Made by a program: the position numbers and the translations under genes. Below, in pieces: positions 1-7,855 of a stretch of 64,000 nt of DNA (positions are counted from its first letter, which is position 1; every line of letters begins with the position of its first letter). Source of the stretch: Qipengyuania_C sp046254955 (GTDB lineage: Bacteria > Pseudomonadota > Alphaproteobacteria > Sphingomonadales > Sphingomonadaceae); NCBI RefSeq assembly GCF_046254955.1, contig NZ_JBJXRG010000002.1, positions 496,001 to 560,000 on the forward strand, given 5' to 3'. Under the pieces are notes generated by a model. It was not told where the DNA came from. It ran no database searches and worked only from the letters and a program-made list of their open reading frames with translations.

Positions 1-1038
1 GGGGGGGCAGTTCTGTTCTCTGCTGCCGGGGGCAGTATGTCTCCCTATGCATCTTCCCATCTGATCCGTTTCGGCGTATTCATGGTCGTTGCGGCAATCA
101 TGACTCGCTTCTCGCGCGAGTTCGTCCGTTTCTTCGCCTACCCGGTATACGCGCTCGTCCTGATCATGCTGATGGCGGTCGAAGCAATCGGTTTTGTTGG
201 TGGGGGGAGCCAGCGCTGGCTCGATCTCGGCTTCATGCAGTTGCAACCTTCCGAGCTGATGAAACCGGTCATCGTACTTACCTTGGCGCGCTTTTATGAC
301 ACGCTGCCGGCGGGAATGACGCATAGCTGGCGCGCGGTCGTGCCATCGGGGGTATTGATCGGCATTCCGATGGCTCTTGTCCTGCTACAACCGGACCTCG
401 GCACTGCCCTGGCTATTGGTTTCGGCGGTGCGGTGGTTATGTTCCTGGCCGGATTGCCGCTGAAATGGTTCGGGATGGGCGCCGCTGCCGCTGTGATCAT
501 CGCCCCGCTGGCATTCTTCTTCGGTCTGCAGCCCTATCAGCAGCGGCGGGTATTCACCTTCCTGGATCCCGAAAGTGATCCCCTCGGTTCCGGCTATCAT
601 ATCACCCAATCCAAGATTGCCATTGGTTCGGGCGGGCTCACCGGCAAAGGGTTCAACGAAGGATCCCAAAGCCATCTCAATTACCTTCCGGAGCCGCACA
701 CGGACTTTGTCTTTGCCACGATGGCAGAGGAATGGGGGCTGCTCGGCGGCATAGTGGTAATCGGGATATTTGCGTTGATCATCCGCTGGGGCTGGCGCGT
801 GGCGATACGGTCAAATGATCGCTTCTCGAGACTTCTGGCAGCGGGCATGGTGGCCACCATCTTCTTCTACACCGCCATCAATCTTATGATGGTAATGGGG
901 CTTGCGCCCGTGGTCGGCATCCCCCTGCCCTTTATGAGTCATGGCGGATCATCCATGATGACGAACATGATCTGCATCGGCACGCTGATGATGGTGAACC
1001 GTTGGAATCGCGAGGCGCCGAAGATGGGCATCCGGTAG
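1..1038 (+). CDS. rodA: rod shape-determining protein RodA, 5' end cut by window edge
   Basis: SEDS-family peptidoglycan glycosyltransferase that polymerises lipid II for the elongasome, in the inner membrane with PBP2 and MreBCD. The frame is open from base 1 (GGAVLFSAAGGS precedes the first ATG at 37), so the gene starts upstream of the window; about 345 residues are visible against a usual 370. Multiple hydrophobic helices, the QPSELMKP and QPDLGTAL motifs and the PEPHTDFVFA loop, which carries a conserved SEDS aspartate, identify the family. The C-terminal LPFMSHGGSSM is typical of RodA/FtsW. RodA rather than FtsW or SpoVE is inferred from overall similarity; the neighbours that would confirm it lie outside the window. 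Confidence 0.93.
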   Translation, partial: GGAVLFSAAGGSMSPYASSHLIRFGVFMVVAAIMTRFSREFVRFFAYPVYALVLIMLMAVEAIGFVGGGSQRWLDLGFMQLQPSELMKPVIVLTLARFYDTLPAGMTHSWRAVVPSGVLIGIPMALVLLQPDLGTALAIGFGGAVVMFLAGLPLKWFGMGAAAAVIIAPLAFFFGLQPYQQRRVFTFLDPESDPLGSGYHITQSKIAIGSGGLTGKGFNEGSQSHLNYLPEPHTDFVFATMAEEWGLLGGIVVIGIFALIIRWGWRVAIRSNDRFSRLLAAGMVATIFFYTAINLMMVMGLAPVVGIPLPFMSHGGSSMMTNMICIGTLMMVNRWNREAPKMGIR

Positions 1039-1147
1039 AATCGACATGATCGTCGAACGGAGGCCTTTTCTTGCGGAAAACAACCGCTATATGAGCGCCT
1101 CGCCCGATCAGATCGATTCGGGCATGCCGTAGGAAATCCGGCAGTGT

Positions 1148-1223
<76 letters not shown>

Positions 1224-1310
1224 CCTCTCTCAAGCGCAAAATTTTTCATGGCTTGCGCGCATGTTTCTGGCGTTCTTTGGCGTTTGGGCACCATTCAGCG
1301 CGAATCACCC

Positions 1311-1340
1311 AGACAAAGAAAAAGGGGCCGAAGCGGCCCC
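1311..1340 (-). terminator. Rho-independent terminator-like hairpin read on the reverse strand
   Basis: GGGGCCG (1324-1330) pairs perfectly with CGGCCCC (1334-1340) around a 3-base loop. On the reverse strand the stem is followed by TTTTTCTTT (1315-1323). It lies about 180 bases past the stop of the EAL gene and would end that transcript. On the forward strand the tail (TTCCCC) is weak, so it would serve the tRNA less well. Confidence 0.6.
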
Positions 1341-1462
1341 TTCCCCGTTGATATTGGTCGCATGAATGCGCACCCGGAGGGTCGCAATTCAGTATATTTT
1401 CAGCCAGTTAGGCTGTTTTAGCCGTAGCGCTTGCCAAAGGCCAGTTCGAGTAGGTCAAAGCC

Positions 1463-1497
1463 CATATCAGGTCTCCATTTGGTAGACCTGAAATATG
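1463..1497. repeat. imperfect palindrome between tRNA-Lys and the EAL gene
   Basis: CATAT-CAGGTCT (1463-1474) is inverted as AGACCTG-AA-ATATG (1484-1497), with a 2-base bulge and a 9-base centre. It lies just past the EAL gene stop with no T-run on either strand, so it is not a standard terminator; an RNA-stabilising hairpin or a protein site are possible. Apart from this and the terminator hairpin, I see nothing else in 1224-1522, which is AT-richer than its surroundings. Confidence 0.45.
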
Positions 1498-1522
1498 CGT
1501 TAACCATGCTTGTTTGTAAAGC

Positions 1523-3829
1523 TTAAACCATAATTCTCTTGGGTTTTTGTGGTCTTACCCAATTGAATCTGAGCAGGCTGTCAAAATCGATCGGCCGAGA
1601 TATGCCGTAGCCCTGGACAATCCGGCATCCACTTTCAGCGAGTAATTCTATTGTCTCGTCGTCTTCTGCACCTTCAGCGACAACTGCAGTGTTTGTCGCT
1701 TCGCCGAACACGATTATCGCAGCCACGACCGCGGCCGCCTTCGGATCCTTGAGGTTGGATACAAACTCGCGGTCAATCTTCACTTCGTTGAGAGGCAGCT
1801 TGTAGATCGTTTCCAGGTTTGCGGCGCCGACGCCAAAATCGTCGATAGAAATTGCGATGCCGAGATTCCGTAGCCGGTTGAGCACCGTCACCGCGTGATC
1901 AAGATCAAGTATGCGCGCGGTTTCAGTGATCTCAAGGACCAGAAGGTGTGGCGGCAGATTGGATTCTGTCAGGATCGTCTCCACCATCTTCTCGACACGG
2001 TCATCGCGCAGCAAGGTTGCAGAGATATTGACCGACATTTTCGCGTTGATTCCGTGACCACGCATCGTAACTGCGGCGCTAACAGCTTCACGCAGCACAT
2101 ACTCGGTCAAGTGGTCCATTCGCCCGGCCCGTTCGCATTCTTGGATGAAGTAGGCAGGAGAGATGGGACCACGACTTGGATCGTTCCAGCGCACCAGAGC
2201 TTCAACCCCAACCATCTCACCAGTCTCGATATCGACCTTTGGTTGATAGGCTAGATAGATCTCCTCACGTTCGAGCGCATTATCGATGCGGGTCTGCAGT
2301 GACAGCTTCCACAAGGCATCGGTCTGCGAATCCTGAACCGCGAAAATTATGGGTTGATGCGCTTCATCGGTACGCTCGGCTGCGGACACAGCCGATGCAA
2401 TACGTTGCGCTGGGTTCGGTTCGCTCGACGTATCGACGCCGAATGTAATGCCCGCGTCGAGTTCCGTATCGCTAACGGTAATGGGAGAAGCAAACAACGC
2501 CCTCAGACCATCGAGATGAGAGACAAGCTCCTCACGTCCGCTCTGAGAAGTGGTCCAAGCAAAGTAGCGGCCTTCGTTGGCATAAATGGCCATGTCCTTC
2601 TCGGTCACCCGAAAGCGTTCGACCAGACTACGGACATATTGGGCATGGAGATCGGGAGGAAGAGTCTTGGCGACATCCTCGTAGCCATGAACTTTGGCTA
2701 CGACGATAGTGACGGACACCTGATCTTCACTCATCGCCTTTTCAAGCGCGCGGAATGTCGGCATTCCCGTCTTGTCGTCTTCAAGAGCGAACTTCTTTTG
2801 CCAGCGGGCGCGGAATCGAAGCGCCGCATACCATCCCAGGAAAACTATTGCCGCACCTAGACCAAGGCGCACATGGAAAGCCGCGCCGATGATCATCAGG
2901 GACGGGGCTGCAATTGCAATCAGCATGTAGATCTTGCGACGAAGAATCCGCCTTGGTGACAGGCCAACAAAGATGACCAACATTCCCACGGCGAAAATTG
3001 CAAGAATTGTCAGTTCGCTGTACTCGCGAGTGTATCCGGCCTTTAAGGTTTCAGCCGCGTATAGCGAGACATAGCTTCGAGGAACGCGCAAGACGCCAGG
3101 AATCTTTGCAGCTTCGAGATCAGATGTCGCTGGATTACCGACCAGCACTTTCTTGCCGGCAAGGGATTCCATGTCCGCATCAACCAGCTCTCGGTCGAGG
3201 TCGAGCAACGGAATGCTCGCCGGATCGAAGTCATAACTTATCGGAAAGTCGTCGAGCGTGGATTCATTCGCGCCCGCCATCGCACCTGCCAGTGTCGGAT
3301 AGGATATGCCGTTCCGTTCAACTTCAAATGGCATGCGCCACGTGAAGCCAAGATAATTTATCTCGCGGACCGTTGCGAGCTGCTCGGTATCACCGACAAT
3401 CTCCGGCAAGGTAGACTGGAATTCCACCTGGGCAGACATATTCGTTGTGAGTCTTCGCACCACTGAGACCCGTGGCCCCAGAGTGGCAATAGCATCGGCG
3501 AGTTCAGTATCAGCGGCAGTAGAAGACGGGCGGTCGTAGATTACGTCTAGATAGACATGCTCGACATCAGATTGGGCAATTTGACGAAGAGTCCTGGCAA
3601 GGCCCGCCCGCTGGTTCGGATTATCAGGGTTGGAAAGACTTTCATCAGACGTGGCAAAAATAATGTCGCCGCTCACAGAGTCTTCACTCAGCACCGACTG
3701 ATAAACCCAGACCATTTGATTAACCGGACTGAGCAGCCCGAAAAACGCGAGCAAGGCAGCCGCGATGGCCGCCCACAGGACGTCCGTTGCTCGCTCATTT
3801 AAGCTTCTGAATTTAGACCAGAATGCCAT
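1523..3829 (-). CDS. CHASE2-domain membrane protein with degenerate GGDEF and intact EAL (cyclic-di-GMP phosphodiesterase)
   Basis: Predicted inner-membrane c-di-GMP signalling enzyme of 768 residues. Residues about 17-37 form a first membrane helix. About 40-265 look like an extracytoplasmic CHASE2 sensor, followed by further helices (about 272-335). A GGDEF-like domain follows in which the signature is EGRYF (419-423), so cyclase activity is unlikely. The C-terminal EAL domain keeps EALVRW (543-548), EITE (633-636), IDDFG (662-666), AEGAE (718-722) and QGY, the residues used for metal binding and hydrolysis of c-di-GMP. The gene stands alone and diverges from the riboflavin cluster. Its ligand is unknown. 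Function as a phosphodiesterase follows from the intact EAL motifs. Confidence 0.88.
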   Translation of the reverse strand: MAFWSKFRSLNERATDVLWAAIAAALLAFFGLLSPVNQMVWVYQSVLSEDSVSGDIIFATSDESLSNPDNPNQRAGLARTLRQIAQSDVEHVYLDVIYDRPSSTAADTELADAIATLGPRVSVVRRLTTNMSAQVEFQSTLPEIVGDTEQLATVREINYLGFTWRMPFEVERNGISYPTLAGAMAGANESTLDDFPISYDFDPASIPLLDLDRELVDADMESLAGKKVLVGNPATSDLEAAKIPGVLRVPRSYVSLYAAETLKAGYTREYSELTILAIFAVGMLVIFVGLSPRRILRRKIYMLIAIAAPSLMIIGAAFHVRLGLGAAIVFLGWYAALRFRARWQKKFALEDDKTGMPTFRALEKAMSEDQVSVTIVVAKVHGYEDVAKTLPPDLHAQYVRSLVERFRVTEKDMAIYANEGRYFAWTTSQSGREELVSHLDGLRALFASPITVSDTELDAGITFGVDTSSEPNPAQRIASAVSAAERTDEAHQPIIFAVQDSQTDALWKLSLQTRIDNALEREEIYLAYQPKVDIETGEMVGVEALVRWNDPSRGPISPAYFIQECERAGRMDHLTEYVLREAVSAAVTMRGHGINAKMSVNISATLLRDDRVEKMVETILTESNLPPHLLVLEITETARILDLDHAVTVLNRLRNLGIAISIDDFGVGAANLETIYKLPLNEVKIDREFVSNLKDPKAAAVVAAIIVFGEATNTAVVAEGAEDDETIELLAESGCRIVQGYGISRPIDFDSLLRFNWVRPQKPKRIMV

Positions 3830-4008
3830 TCATTTCCCGTCCGGGATTAACCCCTGTGGCCGCTCGCGCACATAGTTTTCTAGGAATTCCTTACCCTACG
3901 ATGGTAAACAGACCCTTTAGCCTATGTCCTAAGCTTAGGTTGCTAAGGAAAATCACGGATCCGCGATTCCGAGTGATTGAGCAGCGATTCCTAAGTATCT
4001 CACCTTTG

Positions 4009-4038
4009 GATGTGATCTCGGCGCTGGTCCATCACATC
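4009..4038. promoter_or_regulatory. 8-base inverted repeat just upstream of ribB
   Basis: GATGTGAT (4009-4016) and ATCACATC (4031-4038) are perfect inverted copies with a 14-base centre, ending 21 bases before the ATG at 4060. It could be an operator or an RNA hairpin near the start site. No FMN riboswitch core is visible in 3830-4059. Function is inferred only from position and symmetry. Confidence 0.35.
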
Positions 4039-4059
4039 ATAATGTGTTACAGCCAAGTA

Positions 4060-5310
4060 ATGACTGATCAGACAATCACTGCCGTGCGCGAAATAATCAC
4101 CTCAGGATCGTCCACCAAGGCCGGTCTTGCTCGAGCCGCTGGCCTCCACGCCAACACGCTGCGCGATTGCACAGAAGACAGCTGGAACCCGACCAGCGAC
4201 ACGCTCTCCAAGCTGCAAAAATTCCTCGATGAGAACGATGAGAGCCCCGTACTCGTCCCGATCGACGAGATTATCGAGGAGGCGCGCAACGGCCGTATGT
4301 ACATTCTGGTCGATGACGAGGACCGCGAAAATGAAGGCGACCTCATCATCCCGGCGCAAATGGCCACACCGATGGCGATCAATTTCATGGCCACGCATGG
4401 TCGCGGCCTGATCTGCCTCGCACTTGATCGCTCGCGCGTCGAGAAGCTCGGTTTGGAGCCAATGAGCCGCGATAACCAGGAAAGCATGCAGACCGCATTT
4501 ACGGTCTCGATTGAGGCGCGCGAAGGGGTCACCACCGGTATCAGCGCTGCCGATCGGTCGCGGACCGTTTCCGTAGCAATTGACACCACCAAGGGCCCGC
4601 AAGACATTGTAAAACCGGGCCATGTCTTTCCTCTCGCCGCGCGCGATGGCGGGGTGCTTGTTCGCGCCGGTCATACCGAGGCCGCCGTCGATATCTCTCG
4701 CCTCGCAGGTCTCAATCCATCGGGCGTGATCTGCGAGATCATGAACGAAGACGGGACCATGGCCCGCCTTGACGACCTAATAACTTTCGCCCGCAAGCAC
4801 GATCTCAAGATCGGCACGATCCGCGACTTGATCGAATACCGCATGCGCAAGGATCACCTGGTCGAGCGCGTGGGCGAGCGCAGCTTCGAATCCGATTATG
4901 GCGGACAATGGCGCATGCTGACCTACCGCAACATAATCGACGGCAGCGAAAGCTACGTAGTCCAGAAGGGGCATGTCCAGCCGGGTGAGCCGACGCTGGT
5001 CCGCGTTCACCCGATCTCGATCTTCGACGATATCCTTGGCCAGCCCGGCCCCCGCAAGCGCACGCTCCAGCGCGCAATGCAGGCGGTGGGAGAGCATGGC
5101 GCTGGCATTATCGTCATCCTCACACGCGGCAATGCACCCACGGGCGAATACGGCCCCGATGACGAGTATCGCAACGTCGGGATCGGGTCGCAAATCCTTG
5201 CCGATATGGAGGTGCATGAGATGATCCTCCTCAGTAACTCGACCCCCAATGTCGTCGCGATCGAGGGCTACGGCCTCAACATCGTCGACCATATGCCGAT
5301 CCCGGAGTAG
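4060..5310 (+). CDS. ribB: 3,4-dihydroxy-2-butanone 4-phosphate synthase with N-terminal HTH and degenerate RibA-like C-terminus
   Basis: Converts ribulose 5-phosphate to the four-carbon unit of riboflavin plus formate. 416 residues in three parts. About 1-60 is a Cro/CI-like helix-turn-helix (KAGLARAAGLHANTLRD). About 65-265 is the DHBP synthase domain with DDEDRENEGD (85-94) and RAGHTEAAVD. About 275-416 resembles GTP cyclohydrolase II but lacks its zinc cysteines, so that activity is not expected. I chose ATG 4060 because the HTH starts right after it; an in-frame ATG at 4042 is possible, and the open frame continues to 3823. It is first in a ribB-CYTH-ribH run, 25 bases ahead of the next gene. 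The HTH is odd for a biosynthetic enzyme. Confidence 0.9.
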   Translation: MTDQTITAVREIITSGSSTKAGLARAAGLHANTLRDCTEDSWNPTSDTLSKLQKFLDENDESPVLVPIDEIIEEARNGRMYILVDDEDRENEGDLIIPAQMATPMAINFMATHGRGLICLALDRSRVEKLGLEPMSRDNQESMQTAFTVSIEAREGVTTGISAADRSRTVSVAIDTTKGPQDIVKPGHVFPLAARDGGVLVRAGHTEAAVDISRLAGLNPSGVICEIMNEDGTMARLDDLITFARKHDLKIGTIRDLIEYRMRKDHLVERVGERSFESDYGGQWRMLTYRNIIDGSESYVVQKGHVQPGEPTLVRVHPISIFDDILGQPGPRKRTLQRAMQAVGEHGAGIIVILTRGNAPTGEYGPDDEYRNVGIGSQILADMEVHEMILLSNSTPNVVAIEGYGLNIVDHMPIPE

Positions 5311-5335
5311 GCAGATTCGCACTCTCGATGTTGAG

Positions 5336-5833
5336 GTGGCGCAGCCCAAGTACTCACACATCGAGCGTGAGCGACGATGGCGGGTCGAACCCTCCCAAGC
5401 GCCGGCAGTCGGCGACCGTCCGTACACAATTATCGAAGACCGCTACCTCGATGATACCCGTTTCCGGGTGCGCAAGATGACGTGCGGCCAGACCGGTCAA
5501 GTCTCACTGAAACTGTCGAAGAAGTACGATGCGGGGCTCGCAACTGCTCGGCCGCTCGTTACGGCGTATCTCGATGAAACCGAGTATGCGCGATTTTGTG
5601 GCCTACCTGGTGTAGACATGATCAAGCGTCGCTACAAAATTGAACACGACGGGCGAGAATGGAGCCTCGATGTCTTCGAGAACCCAGCCGTCGGCTTCCT
5701 TATCCTGGAGATCGAGGCCGAGGAAGGCTTGCTCGAACGCCTCCTGCCTCCTAGCTGGGCGGCTCGCGAGGTCACCGATCTCGTCTCATATCAATGTGGC
5801 TCGCTAGCTCGCCAGCCCGATCCCGCGGAGTAA
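5336..5833 (+). CDS. CYTH domain protein (triphosphatase-like)
   Basis: CYTH enzymes form a triphosphate tunnel and commonly hydrolyse inorganic or organic triphosphates. About 165 residues. The near-N-terminal ERERR matches the ExExK signature, followed by RYLDDTRFRVRK, VSLKLSKK, a KRRYKI strand and the acidic EIEAEE strand of the tunnel. GTG 5336 is the best start because the CYTH signature begins a few residues later; no clear Shine-Dalgarno is visible and the open frame runs back to 5249 inside ribB. It sits between ribB and ribH, 4 bases before ribH, suggesting cotranscription. A direct role in riboflavin synthesis is not established and the substrate is unknown. Confidence 0.78.
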   Translation: MAQPKYSHIERERRWRVEPSQAPAVGDRPYTIIEDRYLDDTRFRVRKMTCGQTGQVSLKLSKKYDAGLATARPLVTAYLDETEYARFCGLPGVDMIKRRYKIEHDGREWSLDVFENPAVGFLILEIEAEEGLLERLLPPSWAAREVTDLVSYQCGSLARQPDPAE

Positions 5834-5837
5834 GCAG

Positions 5838-6260
5838 ATGGCCCGTTTCCTGATTGTCGAAGCCCGCTTTTACGAAGACTTCAACGACATGCTGATCGCG
5901 GGCGCGCGCGCGGTGCTCGAAGGCGCAGGGCATGACGTGGACGTACTCACTGTTCCCGGAGCCCTGGAAATTCCGGGCGCGATCTCGCTAGCGGTCGAAA
6001 GCGGCCGGTATGACGGCTTCGTCGCCATCGGAGTGGTGATCCGCGGCGAAACCTATCATTTCGAGATCGTCGCCGGCGAGAGCGCTCGCGGCATCATGGC
6101 GCTCACCATGGACGGCATCGCCATCGGCAACGGAATCCTGACGACCGAAAACCGCGAGCAGACAGTGGTGCGGGCCGACCCCGCCCAGAAGAACAAAGGC
6201 GGCGAAGCAGCGCAGGCTGCTCTAGCGCTGTGGGATTTGCAGCAGAAATTCATGAGCTAG
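5838..6260 (+). CDS. ribH: 6,7-dimethyl-8-ribityllumazine synthase
   Basis: Condenses 5-amino-6-ribitylaminouracil with dihydroxybutanone phosphate, the penultimate step of riboflavin synthesis. 140 residues, normal for the family. Recognisable segments are EARFYEDFNDML, VPGALEIPGAISLAVE, IGVVIRGETYHFEIVAGES with the catalytic histidine region, and GILTTENREQ. Four bases separate it from the CYTH gene, so ribB, CYTH and ribH probably form one operon. The rest of the pathway (ribD, ribE, ribA) is not in the window. Confidence 0.96.
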   Translation: MARFLIVEARFYEDFNDMLIAGARAVLEGAGHDVDVLTVPGALEIPGAISLAVESGRYDGFVAIGVVIRGETYHFEIVAGESARGIMALTMDGIAIGNGILTTENREQTVVRADPAQKNKGGEAAQAALALWDLQQKFMS

Positions 6261-6425
6261 CTCGCGGAGCTTCGAGAACGAAACGGCAATGTCTGCTTGC
6301 GACCCATTTGCGGACACTAATGACCAGAACCTTCGTCGCGGAAATCGGACATAGTGATGCGGATGCAGTGTGCCCGCATCGGCGGCTGAGTCAGCCTGCT
6401 CTCGGTATAGAGAATGCCGCAGGCT

Positions 6426-7148
6426 CTAGCGCTTTCGCCAAACCGATACATGAGCCTTGCTTTCCGCGGTAAATGGTGTTCGCCACCAATCCTGCCACCG
6501 CTCAACCAATTCAAGTCCGGCCAAAGCTGCCATCAAATCCATCTCGGACGGCCAAACGAAGCGAAACGGCAAAGCCATCAGCCTTGAGCCACTCTCCTCA
6601 AGCCATACGTGGTGAGAAGTGCCTCGTTGTGTCACGACGTCTATCTCATCGATCCCCCAGTGATTATCCGAGCGGACAAAGGCCATCTTGGTTGTATCCT
6701 TTGCCAACCCCCAAAAGGGTGGGACTGCATTCTCGACGACAAAATGTCCGCCATCTTCCAAATGCGCGGCCGCATTCCGAAAGCAGGCAACCTGTGCGTC
6801 CTGCGAAGTCAAATTCGATAGCGTGTTGAATACGAGATAGACTAGCGAGAAGCGTCCCTCGACACTCGTTTGAGCCATGTCTCCTATCGCAACAGGGATT
6901 TCATTTCCCCTCGGCTTTCTTCGTAACTCACCAACCATAGCTTCCGACAGCTCAATCCCGCTAACCTTTATATCGGATTCTGAAAGCGGAAGGGCTACTC
7001 GGCCCGTTCCTATAGCGAACTCCAGAGCGCGGCCAGTTCCAGCCAATTCGGCGAGGAACTCGACCGTCTTTTCCAATTCCTCATCAGTCTGATTGCAGTG
7101 ATCGCGGTCGTAACGACACGCAACATCTGGCCCGAAAAAGTCAGCCAT
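6426..7148 (-). CDS. class I SAM-dependent methyltransferase
   Basis: About 240 residues with a Rossmann methyltransferase core. The SAM-binding loop is LEFAIGTGRVALPL, followed by the acidic strand end GIELSEAM and the motif-IV-like SLVYLVFNTLSNL. The substrate cannot be told. I prefer ATG 7148 (MADFFGPDVA) with AAGGAG upstream; an in-frame ATG at 7181 would add 11 residues. The gene is convergent with ribH and its base composition is lower in GC than its neighbours (about 52 percent over two hand-counted lines), so it may be an accessory acquisition. No partner gene is visible. Confidence 0.75.
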   Translation of the reverse strand: MADFFGPDVACRYDRDHCNQTDEELEKTVEFLAELAGTGRALEFAIGTGRVALPLSESDIKVSGIELSEAMVGELRRKPRGNEIPVAIGDMAQTSVEGRFSLVYLVFNTLSNLTSQDAQVACFRNAAAHLEDGGHFVVENAVPPFWGLAKDTTKMAFVRSDNHWGIDEIDVVTQRGTSHHVWLEESGSRLMALPFRFVWPSEMDLMAALAGLELVERWQDWWRTPFTAESKAHVSVWRKR

Positions 7149-7385
7149 AGTTAACCGACGCTCCTTCCATGTGCCGAGCAATAGATGCTGACTTCAAACT
7201 CGGCAAACCCACGCAAGTTGCCATCGCACCAGCCAACAATCTGCGTCCGCTTTCCACCCACTTGCAGACGTTATCAAAGGCTGTTGAGGATACGGCTGCT
7301 GGTTGAAATCCGCGCACCGCAAGGAGACATTCTGCAATCGGACCGGGAATTTTATCAACGGCCGCGAAACAGGTTCACTCAATCT

Positions 7386-7841
7386 TCAAGCTTTATCTGC
7401 GGCATCCTTAATTGCCCTTCGAATGCTCATATAGGTTGCGCAGCGGCAGATATTGCCGCTCATTGCGTCGTCGATGTCCTTGTCGCTTGGATTGGCATTG
7501 CTCGCCAGCAAGGCCGTAGCCGACATGATTTGTCCGGATTGGCAATAACCGCATTGCGGCACGTCACTCTCGACCCACACCTCCCGGATGGCGTCGGCCG
7601 CGCGGCCGCTCACGCCTTCAATTGTCGTCACATCGGAATCGCCAATCGAATCATGGGGCAGAACGCACGACCGCGTTGGGGCTCCGTCGATATGCACAGT
7701 GCAAGCACCGCACTGGGCGACACCGCAGCCAAACTTGGTCCCGGTCATTTTGAGATGATCGCGCAGCACCCACAGCAGCGGCGTTCCGGGAGCGGCGTCG
7801 ACGGTTTTCTCTTCGCCATTGATCTTAAGAGTGACGGCCAT
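7386..7841 (-). CDS. (2Fe-2S)-binding small subunit of a xanthine-oxidase-family molybdenum hydroxylase (IorA-like)
   Basis: Electron-transfer subunit carrying two [2Fe-2S] clusters. The N-terminal plant-ferredoxin-type site is CGVAQCGACTVHIDG plus a later RSC. The C-terminal helical-domain site is CGYCQSGQ and GNICRCATY. 151 residues, as in isoquinoline 1-oxidoreductase alpha subunits. It starts 14 bases after the large-subunit gene, so the two are cotranscribed, large subunit first. No FAD subunit is adjacent, which fits the two-subunit IorAB type that passes electrons to a cytochrome or quinone. The substrate, an N-heterocycle or aldehyde, cannot be read from sequence. Confidence 0.9.
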   Translation of the reverse strand: MAVTLKINGEEKTVDAAPGTPLLWVLRDHLKMTGTKFGCGVAQCGACTVHIDGAPTRSCVLPHDSIGDSDVTTIEGVSGRAADAIREVWVESDVPQCGYCQSGQIMSATALLASNANPSDKDIDDAMSGNICRCATYMSIRRAIKDAADKA

Positions 7842-7855
7842 TGGGCTCTCCCCGA

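Noticed and set aside
3830..4059. FMN riboswitch ahead of ribB
   Set aside because: None of the conserved riboswitch core segments is visible; only a simple inverted repeat is present.
6261..6425. Small forward ORF running over the end of ribH into the gap
   Set aside because: Mostly a shadow of ribH; the remaining codons show no family and no start signal.
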